Shown here one piece after another: positions 1-33,922 of a DNA stretch of 64,000 nucleotides. The DNA comes from Amphibalanus amphitrite (Eukaryota; Arthropoda; Thecostraca; Balanomorpha; Balanidae): assembly GCF_019059575.1 (NCBI RefSeq), contig NW_024881862.1, forward strand, positions 124,001 to 188,000. Reading direction: 5' to 3'. The notes beneath the pieces were generated by a model, which had not been told where the DNA came from, ran no database searches, and saw only the letters and a program-made list of their open reading frames with translations. Positions within the stretch are counted from its first letter, which is position 1, and every line of letters starts with the position of its first letter. Made by a program: the position numbers and the translations under genes.

Positions 1-1733
1 CCTCCGTCTGGCTAACACGGCTTTTTTTCTTTCGGCCTGAAAAAGGCCATAGGAGCTATGGAATGTTTGAATATGGCTTAGCCCTTGGCCTGTTGGGATC
101 AACGCGTCGACGGTCGGTGCTACAGTGGCAGAGACCGTCTGGTGGAACGGGGGTGTCCCATTGGGACAGCCCGCCCTGTCAATCTAACGGTCACCCCAGG
201 GACCAGAGGGTGTAGTCCAACGATGCCTGGGTCCGTCATATTATAGGAAAAATGTATAAAAAGAAGATGAACAATCACTATGTATATATTATCACATGAT
301 AGGTACCTTTCAGTCGCTGCTCGCAAAACTGGTGCATACAGTTATGATGCATCAATATCGTGATATTCACCCAAAAGACTCACATCATGAAAAGGGCCTT
401 CCGATCTCCGATGCCCTGGAACCACTCCTGTTAAGGTTATCAACTTCAAATTTTCAGGGAATGTGCGCTGCCCTATATTTAGTTTTAGGAAAACTCAGAA
501 AATTTCAGCATCATAGCTGTAGCCGTTTCGGGACATTCCCGAATAACCTGAGAGGTGGATAATATGCCCTAATAATACCTATGTCCTAGTAATAATATGG
601 ATAATGTGCTCTGCCAAGTGTCACTAATGGGTTAATTTTACAAAAAAATATTCATCAGATTTTCAGTCCGCAGTAGTCCGCTGTAAAAAAAAAATCTTCA
701 GAAGTAGTAGAATCAGATAAGTATAAAATTCAGTATCCAAGACGTTAGGTATACTATTGAATGATAAATGTGTGATGTGTACACACTCCTATCCTATTAG
801 TGTATTTCCTCATTATTTTTTCAACGTGTTTCTCTACTGCAGGTCCACTTCCGTCCACTTGACTAGCGGAACTTGTCTTCCCTCCCGCCCCTCCTTCCGC
901 GCCCCACATCTCCCACATCCCAGAGTCACCGACATTCACCGCGCTGGCCAACTGGACAGACGACCTATCCCGCTCGAATCCGCCTCGGCCGACAGATGAA
1001 CACGTCACCCCATGACTAAGTGCCGGGCGGGCGGCGGGCGGCGGAGTCTCAGGGCCGACAGCCTGGCACCGGCCGTGCAGTGGTGCTCTTACCAACGGCT
1101 CGAGATTGGCCGCGCGATGCTCACTCCATGTGGCGCGGAAGACTTCTGCACAGAGGCCCGACGGGCAGAGCAGTAGTGCTTTGTCTCTCACACGGCCTCA
1201 GGCAGAGACACCGGGCGCTGGCGGCTCGGAGCTCGGTGGGAGCGATCTTACCTGCGCATGGACGTGTCTTGATTTCATTTAGCCTGGCTTTGGGTCCTTG
1301 CTCGGTGTTCAATGGAGGGGAACCCGTAATGTCCTGCTTTTTAAAATCCATCTTCTTTGCTATATCCCGTAAAATGTAGGCTTAAATTAGTCATGTTCGT
1401 AGTTTGACAGAACAAACTGATCAGTTCGCTGCTCCACGAATTTTATGTCGAGGACCAACATAGGCAGAACGCAACGTCTTCCTTATATATACTCGTATAT
1501 TCAAGTACCAGATCGATTTCATTCGATGACCGGATCGGCAGTTCAATTGCCGCTTTGAGCCTGTGCGGGCTGCGTGCGCGGTCGGGGCCTTCAGACGGGG
1601 TCGGCCCGGCTGCACCAAACCAGTCGGATGAATCGATAGCCGTTAGCTTACCGGTTTGGTTCCTCGGATTTTCGCGAGTGTGCTACTACTGGCTCATCTA
1701 CTTTCGCCAATTGACACGCTTCTGCCAACACCC
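1..1733. other. Left edge, no gene recognised
   Basis: Mixed AT-rich and GC-rich sequence with no reading frame that looks like a conserved protein. It should lie in the first Skeletor intron or upstream of the gene. I found no convincing signal-peptide exon here. Confidence 0.4.
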
Positions 1734-2335
1734 AACCGATGACCGTTGACCGCTAACTAGTTACCAGTGTGACCATTGACCATCGACCAGTTACCGCTGA
1801 CCACTGCAACTGACTTCTGACCACTGACACCTGACTACTGACAGTGATCACTTTCTTTTGATCCCTGACTACTGGCGTGACCATCGACCACTGGCCACTA
1901 CTACTGACATTGGATCATCGATCACTTTCTATTGACCACTGACCACCAGCGTGACCACTGACCACTGATCACCAGCCATTGACCACTGGCCAATGCACCA
2001 GCGTGACTTCCAATTCCATCTACAACTAAATTCTGACCACTGACCAGTGCCCAGTAACCACCGCTGACCACTGCACTGGTCGCTGACCAGTGACTACTGA
2101 TCAGCTATCACTGACTGCTGACCGCCGACAAGCGATCAACCGAACAAGTTATTTAGCACTGATCGATGATGGCCATTGACCAAAATGACTGTTGACCTTG
2201 ACCAATGGTACCTGATTACTGACAGTGACCATTGACGGTTGACCTTGACCACCAAGTACCGACCGCCGAGCCGACCACCTATCACTGACCATTTTCCGTC
2301 GTCTGTTGACCAATGCCCACCGAATTTTGACTGTC
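1734..2335. repeat. Degenerate TGACCACTGACCA minisatellite
   Basis: About 600 bases of loosely repeated GACCACT/GACCATT words with a unit near 7-14 bases, ending just before a (CT)n run and the exon A acceptor. Confidence 0.75.
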
Positions 2336-2359
2336 TCTCTCTCTCTCTCTCTCTCTCTA
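2331..2359. repeat. (TC)n in the exon A polypyrimidine tract
   Basis: A short CT microsatellite 25 bases before the acceptor of exon A. It may act as part of the pyrimidine tract. Confidence 0.7.
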
Positions 2360-2383
2360 ACCACCCTCTCTTTTGTCCAACAG

Positions 2384-23783
<21,400 letters not shown>

Positions 23784-26336
23784 GGAGTGGAGGGGTAGAC
23801 ATGTAGATGGCTGTTGATATAGGAGGGAGGTAGAGACAAAAAGACGAAGGAGACATGACGCTGGCGCTAAATTAGTGCCTTTTGTAAATACCACTCTGCG
23901 TTTCAAAGAATGTTGATTTGTTTTACGCTGGTGGCTTTCCTGGGATGAATCATTAGGGAGTGTAATGGATCGCGAAAACCCGATAATGTGTTTTGATAAA
24001 TTTATGGTTTACAACGTCTTTTTAAGATTCGCAATCGCAAGGTAGTCGTTCGATATCAGACTTTGTGTCGAACTTCCGCTGTCTTTTTGTTTCTGACGGC
24101 CCGTGAGGACTGATACACAAACACTGTTCCGATCCTGTCTGGGAGGCGCAGACACCGTTCCGGTCCTGTCTGGGAGGCACAGACACCGTCCTGACGGCTG
24201 TCTGGGAACCAGGTCGAGCCCACGTTTCGATTCGGTGCTGCGGTTGTGCGTTCCGGCCGATCGCCAGGGACTCTTCTCGTTTGTGCGCGCTGATCCGACG
24301 CGCCGACGCCGGTCTTCTGTGATTGTTGAGTGCGCTGAACTCGTGGTCTTTGCGCTCAGCCTGTTTGGGGCGCAGCGGTGCGGCGCAGTGCGACACAGGG
24401 AGGTAACGCGACGGTGCGGCAGCTGGGTAAACGAGGCCGTTGCTAACCGTCACTTTTATGGTTGTGTTAGATGCTGAGCCACGAGATTTTATGGTTCGAA
24501 TGGGGCGCGGTCGTCTATTTTATTAGCTTTGAGTCGTAGGCATGTAAGTCGTGATTAAATTTAAGAAGGCTCTTGACGGTTTGTCAACGAATAGATATAC
24601 ATTTTACAACAAAATACGTATTTTCGGCGTGAGTCCTTTATTTGTGAGTTTCGGGAACACATCACGGGGAATATATATGATATACATTGACTCCGTAAGA
24701 CTCATTCATAAGCCTCTCCTTCACCAGCGGTGCACCGCAGATGGTGCCCGCGCGAACGAACGGCGAGCCACACTTTCAAAATAGAGCACGATATGAACGG
24801 TTCAGAGAACATCGAAAACACCCAGCCCAGCCCGGTCCAGGGAAGCACCTATCCCTGTGTCCCACTGCAAATAGCACACGGAAACACGTTCACGTTCGAG
24901 GCAAGACACCCTACGCTTCAACCAGAGACAAAACAGAAAAACTGCGGGCCGCGACAGCGAATGACGTCCGTCTCTCGGTAGGATACCACGTCACAGGTCA
25001 CGACGGCTTCAAAACAGAACCAAAGCCTTCCACAGTTCGCCGCGAAAGTTACAGCTGAACACACAGGAGTAAGAGAACCCGAGCCTCTAGCGACGCACAA
25101 GCTCTATCAGGGAACGACCCAGTAGCGTCGATGGCCGCGGGTGGTCGACACAAGCGCTGAGCCTGGCCACACTAAGTAGTAGCACTGGGAGCGCCCACTC
25201 AGACTGGAGCAATACGCTGATAATGCACATACAAACGCATTCATCAACGGAAGAAAGGGACAGCGGGATAGGAAGAGGATTTTACTGTTACGTCGCTTTC
25301 TAGTGCATCAGCCGTAACCAGGTTTTATATTGACTTCGCGCCCCGCTGACCTTTAACATGACGCCCGATCGACTTTGACCTGACTGTGACCTGGCGCTCT
25401 ATATTGACCCAACAAGCGCCCCGAAGTCGTCTGGCGACCCGAACGGCCTTCCTAGTACTAAATTACTTAACTAAGATGAGCACCAAGGAAGGGCCCGCTT
25501 TACAAAGTACATTACACTCTCCAAATCGTCGAAGCGTGCTTCACTGTACAACGATGAGTAGCATAGATTTATGGAAGGCGCGGAAATGTTGCAGGGATAG
25601 ACCATTCCTCCCTAGTGTGGCCACATGAAACAAGTCCAAAGTAATGCTCTCTAACGGACCGGCCAATCAACACATCAAGGGGTCACGGTGTGACTCACAC
25701 ATCAGTGAGCGCTACGATTGCGCCACCAACATTCATCTGACTTATTGAAAGCGGCACGGACCCAGGTTCGCCCAATCACTCCCAACCGCACTGCCTTTAT
25801 TTCCTGATCGACAGATCTCCGTGCTCAAGATCCTGCATATAATCACTTCACTCAGCTTCGGGGAGGGGCTGTCGGCCCAATCTTATAAAATGCCGTTCTT
25901 TTTCATACACGACATTTGATAACATGTGTAATAATATCCGTGTTTGCAAATACGTATCCGAGTAAACAGCGATTCCTGGGAACGATTATATACTATAGCC
26001 TGAAATGTGCAGAAAACGATTTGATTTTACCAGCCGTTTTTTACCACCTTAACTTCAGCTAGTGTTGCCAAATCCTTCTAACGGCATTTTTGAAAGATTG
26101 TGTCCCGGTGATCGCCCAATCGCAGCTCCCACCCGTATTGCCTTGATTCGCCTTGAACTTCCTGCCGTGCCTTCGAACGTTTTCGAAGCCAGCATCAAAG
26201 ATTTCTCAGTCCGCAAACTCGTCTCCGCCATAAAGGAGACCGACCCCGCCACACGCCGAGCGCTCTCTTCCTCTTTCCGACCTCACCCCGTCCTCTGACC
26301 TCCCCACTTACCCACCTCCCCTCTCCAGCCCGCCGC
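23784..26336. other. Skeletor 3' region and Skeletor-Fem1 intergenic
   Basis: Probable 3' UTRs of both convergent genes. Holds a ~32-bp minisatellite (GTCCTGTCTGGGAGGCRCAG words, 24134-24215) and no other gene I can support. Confidence 0.5.
25796..25801 (-). terminator. Candidate Fem1 polyadenylation signal
   Basis: AATAAA on the minus strand 536 bases after the fem-1 stop. Skeletor has only an ATTAAA at 24554-24559 as a comparable candidate. Confidence 0.3.
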
Positions 26337-26552
26337 TCAGTGCTGGTTGACCCAGGGCCGCAGTTGAGACGGCACGGCCGACGGCGGCACGCACCTGCTA
26401 ACCACGCGCGCCGCCAGACAGCGCAGAGGCGCGTGCTGCACGCGGCAGTAGCGGTGGCGAGCCAGATCGAGCAGCTGGTGCGCCGCGTCCCGTTTACGCG
26501 GGCCCACGCGACGGTCCACGTGCGCTCCGGCCTCCAGAAGAACGTTAACCAC
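26337..26552 (-). CDS. Fem1: Fem1 exon 8 (VHL-box, C-terminus)
   Basis: Acceptor CCCGCAG ends at 26553; TGA stop at 26339-26337. Encodes VVNVLLEAGAHVDRR, HQLLDLARHRY and LRCLAARVVSR. Confidence 0.9.
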   Translation of the reverse strand: MVNVLLEAGAHVDRRVGPRKRDAAHQLLDLARHRYCRVQHAPLRCLAARVVSRCVPPSAVPSQLRPWVNQH

Positions 26553-29500
26553 CTGCGGGAGGGGAGAGCGTCAGAGGGGTAGAGTGAAGACAGAGGTAAA
26601 CAATGAGGCAGAGGGATGGCGAGGGGAGGGGATGATGAGAAAAGGCGATGATTAGAAAAGTCATGACTAAAGGCGGCCGCACACTGGGCCATTCGGCGGG
26701 CAGATTCCGCAAAAGCGGAATGTCGCCGGCGACATTCCTACAGCGGCTTTCCGCTTGTTTTCAGCATTTTACGGGACCATTCGGCGGTGCGATTTTCTAC
26801 TTAGTATTTTCAGGAACTTTATGTGAAATATTTTATGATAAATATAAACGAATGCAAACTAAATACATTTAAGCAAATACAATATGCTATATTATGTTAT
26901 ATTTCTGTAAAATAAAGTTTTGAATATCTATTAATTTGACATAATTTCTGGAGGAAGTTGCAAAAAAAAATAAAGCTCTTGATTAATGTTAACAGCCGTG
27001 TTTGTCGACAAATGCAAGAAACCTAAAGACAATTGTGGAGAGGCACATAGCAACCTGCTATAAGAATAACCAATGAAGTGTATAAAACAATCTAATATGG
27101 GAAAAGAAGTGCCGTCACTGCCGCTACGATACTTTATCAAGTAAGTCTATTTCTCGGCTGCTCCATCAACAGTTGGTGAGTTTCAATTTCCACAATTTCG
27201 GGTGTCCGCGGCGTCGCCGCGGAAAAAGCTGAACCGGTCCAGCTTTTTCCGCAACTCCGCGGCTGTCCGCGCGCATGCGCACTCTACCCGCGGACAGCTG
27301 GCTGGCACCGGTCGGCTGGTAATTTTGTCGTTTCAGCAGCTGATTCGGCGTCCACGAAAGCGTAATGTCGCTACGGAATTACGTTTTTGTGGAATGTCGC
27401 CCGCCGAATGGCCTAGTGTGCGGCCGCCTTAAGTGATGGGAGGGGCGTGACGAAAACAATTAACTACATAGATAGGTATTATCAGAAATTGATCAATAAT
27501 TTCGATAGCAGAAGTACTCAGTAAGGCGCAATTATCAAAACGAAAGATGCTTCTAATGGGAGCTAGGCCAATCTGTTTTACATCTGGATATTCGAAGAGG
27601 CACTTTCTCTAGGCGATAAGTCCCCACTCCCCAGCAGGTGACCTGGGAGGACGGGAGTGTATATTCGTCCCGTCCCCAGTTCCCGGCCCATGGCCCTTAC
27701 CGCCGCCGTAGAGGTGTTGAGTGGAGCGTGCACGCTGTTCCCGTAGATAGGTCCGCGAGCCGCCAGCAGCAGCGGCGTCACGCCAGCGTTGTTGGTGGCG
27801 TCCACATCGGCCCCACACTCGAGAAGAACCGCAGCCACCTCGGCGCTCGGAAAGATGTCCGGCTGGTAGCGGCACACAAAGAGGCGCGTCAGGAGCAGCC
27901 GAACGACGGGGGGGGGGGCGTGATGAAACATGGGACTTGAACCGCGTGTCAAAAATGTGCTGCGAACAGTGGAGGGGTAAGAATGGAATGAACCCTAGAT
28001 GAGCGACACCACTGAGATTTAAGCAATAGCCGCCCAGCAATGTCAGAAACAATAAAATCACTCTCTTCAAAACACCAAACTAATCGACCCCGCTCTCATA
28101 ATCAGCCTCCAGGCCACTCTGCCTTTCCACCCACCAGGGCGTCGTCGAACTGCGACTTGGGCTGAACGCTGGCCGACACGGCCAGGTGAAGGAGCGTGTT
28201 GCCCTCTGCGCAGGTGCGCGGTCGGAGCTTCAGCAGCCGGTACAGCTGGCGCTTCCAGTGCAGGCGCTGCTGGTCGGAGCAGCGCACGTGCAGCAGCAGG
28301 TACACCAGCCGGGTGAGCGTCACCAGCAGCACGTCAAAGTCCTTCTGCTGGCGCTGGTAGACGGGCCGCAGCTGCACCAGTCGGATGGCCTCCTCCATCT
28401 GGGAGCTGATCACCGACAGAGTGTCGGAGACGTCACAGAACTGCAGCACGTCAGGAGAGACGCTGGCGCCGTGACGCTCCTCCTGAACGTCCAGCAGCAA
28501 ACGTACCAGGGCCTGCCGGAGACGGGGGGGAGTGTTAGCGGAGTACCAGGGCCTGGCGGAGCCGGGGGAGTGTTAGTGGAGTACCAGGGCCTGGCGGAGA
28601 CAGGGGGCGTGTTTATGGAGTACCAGGGCCTGGCGGAGACGGGGGGGGGGGAGTGTTAGTGGAGTACCAGGGCCTGGCGGATACAGGGGAGTGTAAGTGG
28701 TGCACGTACCCGGGCCTGACGGGAGTTAGTTATACAGACACAAGTACTGGGGAGGGTGTGGGGATGCGGGATGATCAGTGGGAGCACACTATAGTCTTGT
28801 AGGGTCATCGGAAGTAAAGGAAATTCCTATCTTCAACATCGAACTAAGCAGTGACTTTACTCTTCAGGATGTGAATTTGCACACTACACAGCTTAAATTT
28901 CCGAGCGTTGACTACATGCTATCTGCCCTACCCAGCTTCCTCTCTAAACTGACAGCCATCTACAGCGGAAACACCCCCAACAAATATCGACCATCCCGGG
29001 ACGCACCTGAGCCGTGAAGCAGGACTCGTGGAACAGCACGCGGTCCCTGCGGACACGCAGTTTGAGCGCGTACAGCCACAGGTCGATACAGCGCTGGAAG
29101 AGAAGCGAGTCGGCGTAGGCGGCACCCCGGTACATGAGTCGGAACGTCATGTCCTGAAAGGTAGACAAGGGGACAGGCAGGTCAGGACACCGGGGTGAGA
29201 CTGAACATTGATCCACACTACAATGATTCATCAAGTTGGCGTGTGCAGGTGTACGGCCAGCGCTTGCCTTTTGGTTATTGCCGAACACTAACTGCACCGT
29301 TAAAGTTTCGCTCACTAAAACAGCACCGCGCAAAACCTAATATGAGAAGACGGAAAGTGAGAATGTCTGAGCGTTTAACTGGTGACGGATCACTGACTGA
29401 GGCGGGAGGCCTCACACGTAAGACTGTATAACAAGGTACTGAACCGACAACGCCCTCCACATCGTCTGTTTTAAAACTGCAGAGTCCTGAGCCCACCTTG

Positions 29501-31997
29501 TGTGTGACACCCAAGACTCGTTCGGTGACGATGAGGCTCTGTATTTTGACGGCGTCCCAGTCCAGACGGAGGTCGTCCAGCTCCTCAAACGTCGAGAACT
29601 CCAGCTGATTCAGGTACACCTGCATCGACCGGTGAGAGACACACTGCATCAGAAGCGGCGTGACGGAACGGCGTGACTTCACAAATCAAAAAATATAAAG
29701 CGACGAAACGGATGATGTCTTTATTAGATCATAAAAACGGACCAGGAATACTAAACCATCATCAAAGTAAGGCTACTAGATCCTGTGAATGAAACTACTC
29801 TCCTCTCCATATATTTTTCTTCTTCATAAACTGCTTGCACCACCGACCACGCCAATATCTTATCCAGACAGGCTATCGCCTTCTCACCTTATTGGGTTCA
29901 GCTAATCTCTTGACGATGGGGTTCTCGGGGTCCCTGTAGCGGATCAGTAGCGCCTGTCGCCAGTAGCTCAGTGCCGTCTTGATGTCGCGGTTCTCGTCGA
30001 CAAACGTGGCGCCGATCAGCTCGTAGGCGTCGGCCAGACGCTCCTGGCTGTACTGCACCTGTGACGTCATCGGAGGCGGGTTACGACGCATACCAACAAA
30101 TAGGGCGTCGATTGAAGTGCAAACAAGAAACATCCGTCGATGCTTGATTTATGCTACCCATAACACGTTTGAGAGAAAACGATGAAAAACATAACACAAA
30201 GAGCTGCATATCAATGATTCACAATCAATTGGCACAGCCATCACAGTTATGATACCTAGCCTAGATAGGTGATCCGGTATTCGCTTCCGCGCGAAGCTTT
30301 TTAACAACAATAATGCTCCACAATACAAAACAAAAACTTCAAGTTGAGCATTTATTCAATAGAGGAATACTTAAATAGGTGATAGCATTTACCTTAGATT
30401 TAAGAAGTGCGAATATTGTGGCATCTCCCTTGAGGCAGGCAGTCTGAAGAGCATCATCTCCAGCCCTGCAACATGTTTATTGTGAGACGGTGTGCGATTA
30501 TACGATGAAAAGCGGCACAAGTCGCGGTCCAGGCGTTTATTTCCACACGCCTGGTGAAAGGCCTATCCAGGTGAAACGCATATTTTTATCAATTTAGTTT
30601 TGTGTTTAAAACCAGTGAGCGTTATCAGATCAAAAACCAGCAGCGTAAAGCTTAACGGGCAGGTTCTAAAGTTAGCCACCCGAACGCGAAATTTCGGGAT
30701 GACGGGATAATTAAGAGCCCCTGTCAAGTCAAACGTGTCATATAACCAGACATGGTCTTGTCTACCAACACGTTACTACCTTCCCTGCGGCGTGGCCACG
30801 GCCTCTACTCCTGAAATAATGTCTGCGGTCAAACAACAGCGCCGGAGCGACTCGGATCCGCCACTCATTACCGGGCTCAAATAATATCATGTGTAAGTAC
30901 TTTTAGCCGGGACAGAAATAAAATGCTTGAGCGAAAGTAAAGCAAACCAAGTAAAACAGGCGAGAAACTTTACGGGCGCGAGGACTAAGAGGTCACATGC
31001 AAACTCTGATGTCCTATGAAGAGAAAACAGAGATTGGTTAAGGTAATACCTATTTCACAGATAATTACCTTCGTCTGACTATGATAAAATCAGAGGCATT
31101 TGCAAAGAAATTGAATGATATGAAACGGCAAAGCATTCATCACTGATGCCAAAGCATATGGCATCAATCATGAATGTTTGAAATGATGGCATGCTTCACA
31201 ACGGACCCCAAACGGGCCACAACGGACCCTAAACGGGCATGAATAGTGAATGCCGCGGCCCGGTGGGCGGCGGCCGGCACTCACTTGCTGAGTACGAACG
31301 GGTCGGCGCCGTGTCGCAGCAGCAGCCGGGTGGTCTCCTCGCGGTGCTCCTGGATGGCGTAGTGCAGCGCCGACTTGTGCTGGATGTCCACAGCGTTCAC
31401 CTGCGCGCCGTGCTGGATCAGAAAGTCGCACAGCGGCTCGCTCTGCACCGAGTTGATGAGGCACGTGCCGCCGCTGTGGTTGGGCCGCAGGATGTCGGCG
31501 CCGGCCTCCGTCACCAGGTACACCACTATGTCCAGGTGGGTCATGAAGCAGGCGGAGCGGACCGGCGTCGAGCCCGAGTCCGACTGGCAGTTCACGTCGG
31601 CGCCGTGGCGGCACAGGCAGCGCACCACCGGCAGCCGGCCGGCCACGGCGGCGCACCACAGCGGCGTCACACGGTGGCGCGTCCGGTCGTTGGCCACCTC
31701 GTACTCGCCGCGCTGCTCGATGTCGGCGTCACAGACGTCCAGCAGGTACTCGACCAGCGCCAGCTGGCCCTCCTTGGCGGCCAGGAACAGCGGCGAGCAC
31801 CCGTCCTCGGCGCCCACCTGGGAGACCAGCGCGCGCCGCTCCGGCCGCGACAGCCGCTCCAGGCGGGCGGCCAGCGGCCCGCGCATTGTGGCGCTCGGCG
31901 GCGCCTTGCTGACGAACCAGTGCAGCTCGCGAAACAGGGTCTGATCGGGAGACTTGGACCAGTCGCTGGCCGCCCGGCCAGACAGGATCGACTTCAT
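26337..31997 (-). CDS. Fem1: Fem-1 homologue, ankyrin-repeat CUL2 E3 ligase adaptor, 8 exons
   Basis: Exons in coding order: 31997-31285, 30465-30393, 30058-29888, 29619-29497, 29153-29007, 28512-28135, 27862-27701, 26552-26337. Phases agree and the chain is 660 residues, close to the usual 615-670. Residues about 65-260 are ankyrin repeats (CSPLFLAAKEGQ, TPLWCAAVAGRLPVVRCL, SALHYAIQEHREE). Residues 275-295 carry ELIGATFVDENRDIKTALSY, near the FEM1A/C version rather than FEM1B. Residues 335-400 carry SLIVTERVLG, YRGAAYADS and CIDLWLYALKLR. Residues 500-575 hold two further ankyrin repeats (TLLHLAVSAS, VLLECGADVDATNNAGVTPL). The C-terminus holds LRCLAARVV, the family's VHL-box region. FEM1 proteins present C-degron substrates to Cullin-2 ligases; nematode FEM-1 acts in sex determination. 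The start at 31997 has an A at -3, but the frame stays open up to an AG at 32026-32025, so an upstream coding exon is possible. Confidence 0.9.
26671..27429. mobile_element. 759-bp PIF/Harbinger-like MITE in a Fem1 intron
   Basis: Ends AGGCGGCCGCACACTRGGCC and reverse complement, extending to about 30 bases; TAA at 26668-26670 and 27430-27432. The TWA target is typical of PIF/Harbinger. No coding capacity. Confidence 0.82.
27701..27862 (-). CDS. Fem1: Fem1 exon 7 (ankyrin repeat)
   Basis: Acceptor TACCAG, donor GTAAGG. Encodes DIFPSAEVAAVLLECGADVD and NAGVTPLLLAARGP. Phase 0 at both ends. The frame is open upstream of the chosen acceptor, so a longer exon cannot be excluded. Confidence 0.78.
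28135..28512 (-). CDS. Fem1: Fem1 exon 6
   Basis: Acceptor CCGGCAG ends at 28513; donor GTGGGT after 28135. Encodes ALVRLLLDVQEER, LSVISSQMEEAIRLVQL, LYRLLKLRPRT and GNTLLHLAV. The acceptor and first codons are tandemly repeated in the intron before it. Confidence 0.9.
28501..28730 (-). repeat. Six copies of a ~40-bp repeat containing the Fem1 exon 6 acceptor
   Basis: Each unit contains (plus strand) GTACCAGGGCCTGSCGGAGA and GGGAGTGTTAGTGG. The first is the real exon start; the others, further from the exon, keep the AG and first codons ALV. Confidence 0.9.
28731..29006. other. Fem1 introns, nothing recognised
   Basis: Remaining fem-1 introns (27432-27700, 27863-28134, 29154-29496, 29620-29887, 30059-30392, 30466-31284) also show no conserved frames or clear repeats. 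Confidence 0.35.
29007..29153 (-). CDS. Fem1: Fem1 exon 5
   Basis: Acceptor TTTCAG, donor GTGCGT. Encodes MTFRLMYRGAAYADSLLF and CIDLWLYALKL, matching the family block that reads YRGAVYAD in vertebrates. Confidence 0.9.
29497..29619 (-). CDS. Fem1: Fem1 exon 4
   Basis: Acceptor ATGCAG, donor GTGGGC. Encodes FSTFEELDDLRLDWDAV and SLIVTERVLGVTHK. The acceptor is weak; a CAG fifteen bases further in is an alternative. Confidence 0.8.
29888..30058 (-). CDS. Fem1: Fem1 exon 3
   Basis: Acceptor CACAG, donor GTGAGA. Encodes YELIGATFVDENRDIKTA and YWRQALLIRYRDPENP, the conserved helical middle domain. Phase 0 at both ends. Confidence 0.9.
30393..30465 (-). CDS. Fem1: Fem1 exon 2 (ankyrin repeat)
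   Basis: A 73-base exon between TGCAG and GTAAAT that continues the ankyrin stack: GDDALQTACLKGDATIFALL. Both phases fit its neighbours. It is too short to be found as an open reading frame. Confidence 0.85.
31285..31997 (-). CDS. Fem1: Fem1 exon 1 (ankyrin repeats)
   Basis: ATG at 31997; donor GTGAGT after 31285; ends in phase 2. It holds five ankyrin units ending LLLRHGADPFVLSK. A long opposite-strand reading frame over it is a GC-rich shadow. Confidence 0.9.
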
Positions 31998-32819
31998 TGT
32001 ACCGGAGGAAGTGTCACTCAGCCTGTGGACACGAGGAAAATATGGTAAGATGATACAAACGAGAATGCAGAGGTGGGAATACCTTCAGTAAAACTGGTAA
32101 AGCTAAATGCAAGTCTGCTCATGTTTAGTTCCATTCTCTCGATATTAACCCCCATCGAAGATGGTTCAGGTTTTAATGACCTGTAATACTACTTTTAGGC
32201 GACAAGCAAGCGAGTGCGAGAGTGAGCTCTGTACGAGCGGAAGTGTCAAGCAAGATTTAAAAAAAAAAAAATCATGTAACCGTCGACATGTCCGCCGTCC
32301 GGCGTTATGGACGGATTGCGCTGAAATTTAGGCTCAAAGTTCGGCATAACCCCGAGCACCGAAATTTTTACGCATGGGCGAAGGAAGGAATTTCCGAGCA
32401 AGTAGACTATTTCATCAATTTCTGCAGAAGATGACGAGACTTTACAAAAGCTAACATCACTCGCTAAGTCTCTTCACTCTACCTTCGAATCGAAAACCCA
32501 CTTAGCGAAAACACGGAAATCAGACCCGTAATACCCGAGTGTGGCGAATGGCAATGTGAGGTGTGAACAGCGTACCCTTTTGGTGGCCGGGCTTCGCAGG
32601 GCTCAAGAAGACTGATCGGTTAGGCCTGAGAGACATGCCTAAGGCCCGAGCACTGCTATTAACCCGCGCCATGCTGGGAGTCTGAGTTTTCCGTCTCGTG
32701 CTGGGGGGGGGGGGGGGTAAACGCCCCCCATTTAACTTGGCTCCTAGGCCACGTAGCAACACGCGGTAAGTGGCATTCGCAAGAACGTCAAAAGTTATGA
32801 CGGAGATACTTCAGTCATT

Positions 32820-33350
32820 TTTTTTTAGATCAGGTCAAAGGTCAGATCACCAGATGTCACCAAAGGTCACATTTTGTCTATTTCAACAATTTTTCGAAAC
32901 ACCCAACGCATAACTCGGGAACCAATAGAGCCACAGCGCCGCATAAAAGCGCATTGGGTAGCTCTTTCACATGCCTTTCTGAATATTGCTCTCAGATTTG
33001 ATCTCAGATCTACGGTTTACCCTCCTGAGGGCAAAAACTAAAAATAGCTGTTTTTAAGAAAAAAAGTTGTTCTGTTGACTCAAGAAAGCAACAACATTAT
33101 TTTTGCCAGCATCGTGTTCCTCTCGTGGAGACGCGTTGAATCTATTAAGGTGACGTTTAAAGGTCATTTTGAAAATTTTATAGCCATCAGGTCAAGGTCA
33201 TGACTTGACCGGAAATGGTCAAGCTGCATATTAGTCGATCCGTATCGTCGAGCTGAACACATCTGACTTGTTTTCAACGCTCTAGCACGTCTCTATAAAA
33301 AGTTATAGCAAAAAAAAAAACTGCTGGTGACCTTCATGACCTGCAGAGTC
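32820..33350. repeat. AGGTCA-rich unclassified repeat-like region
   Basis: Several AGGTCA/TGACCT words in AT-rich sequence (for example AGGTCAAAGGTCA near 32835). The style resembles 13240-13960 inside the hAT-like element, but I could not align them. Confidence 0.35.
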
Positions 33351-33360
33351 GATGAATTTT

Positions 33361-33815
33361 AGGGTGGCTCCGACTCCGACTCCGGCTTCAAAAATCGACT
33401 CCGACTCCGACTCCGACTCCGATACCAACTCAGACTCCAACTCCGGACAGTTCTATTAAAATCCATATCCTGATATTAAAGTTCATAATGGAGATGTTCT
33501 TATCTTGCCTGCAACGATCTCTTGTGCGTTCTAAGGCTTGACGTTGCAAATATGCATTAGAAAAAGCAGGTTGTGGGGAATTCACAGTCTTCTGCTTTTT
33601 TTCGCTGAAAACGTTCATCCAAAACAGCAAAATGATCTTTTTTCGACAAAATCTAATTTCGAGCGCAATATCGTCAATCAAGCAGGTGCAGTGCATGACG
33701 TTGAGCCGGAGATGGAGTCGGTAAGATTTTGGCTACTCCGACTCTGACCCCGGACAGAACTGTCAATTCCGACCGACTGCAACTCTGACTCTGACTCCAA
33801 CTCCACAGCCCTGGG
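33361..33815. repeat. (GACTCC)n-bounded repeat
   Basis: CTCCGACTCCGACTCC runs at the left and CTCTGACTCCAACTCCACAG at the right, same orientation, with AT-rich sequence between. Class unknown. Confidence 0.5.
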
Positions 33816-33922
33816 TCACAGATATCAAAATTCTGAGATATACACTTTATGTATACTGTTACTCTTATCAATTGCTGAATGGTTCAAATCAAAGTGATCA
33901 TCAAGTCCGTGTAGCTACAGTA

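Noticed and set aside
1020..1379. Possible missing first exon of Skeletor
   Set aside because: No signal peptide with a phase-1 donor could be found in 1-2380; better left as outside the window.
31239..32048. 269-codon plus-strand frame
   Set aside because: Antisense shadow of fem-1 exon 1; His/Gln/Arg-rich and without motifs.
33361..33815. hAT element bounded by GACTCC repeats
   Set aside because: The two ends are in the same orientation rather than inverted, and no 8-bp duplication was found.
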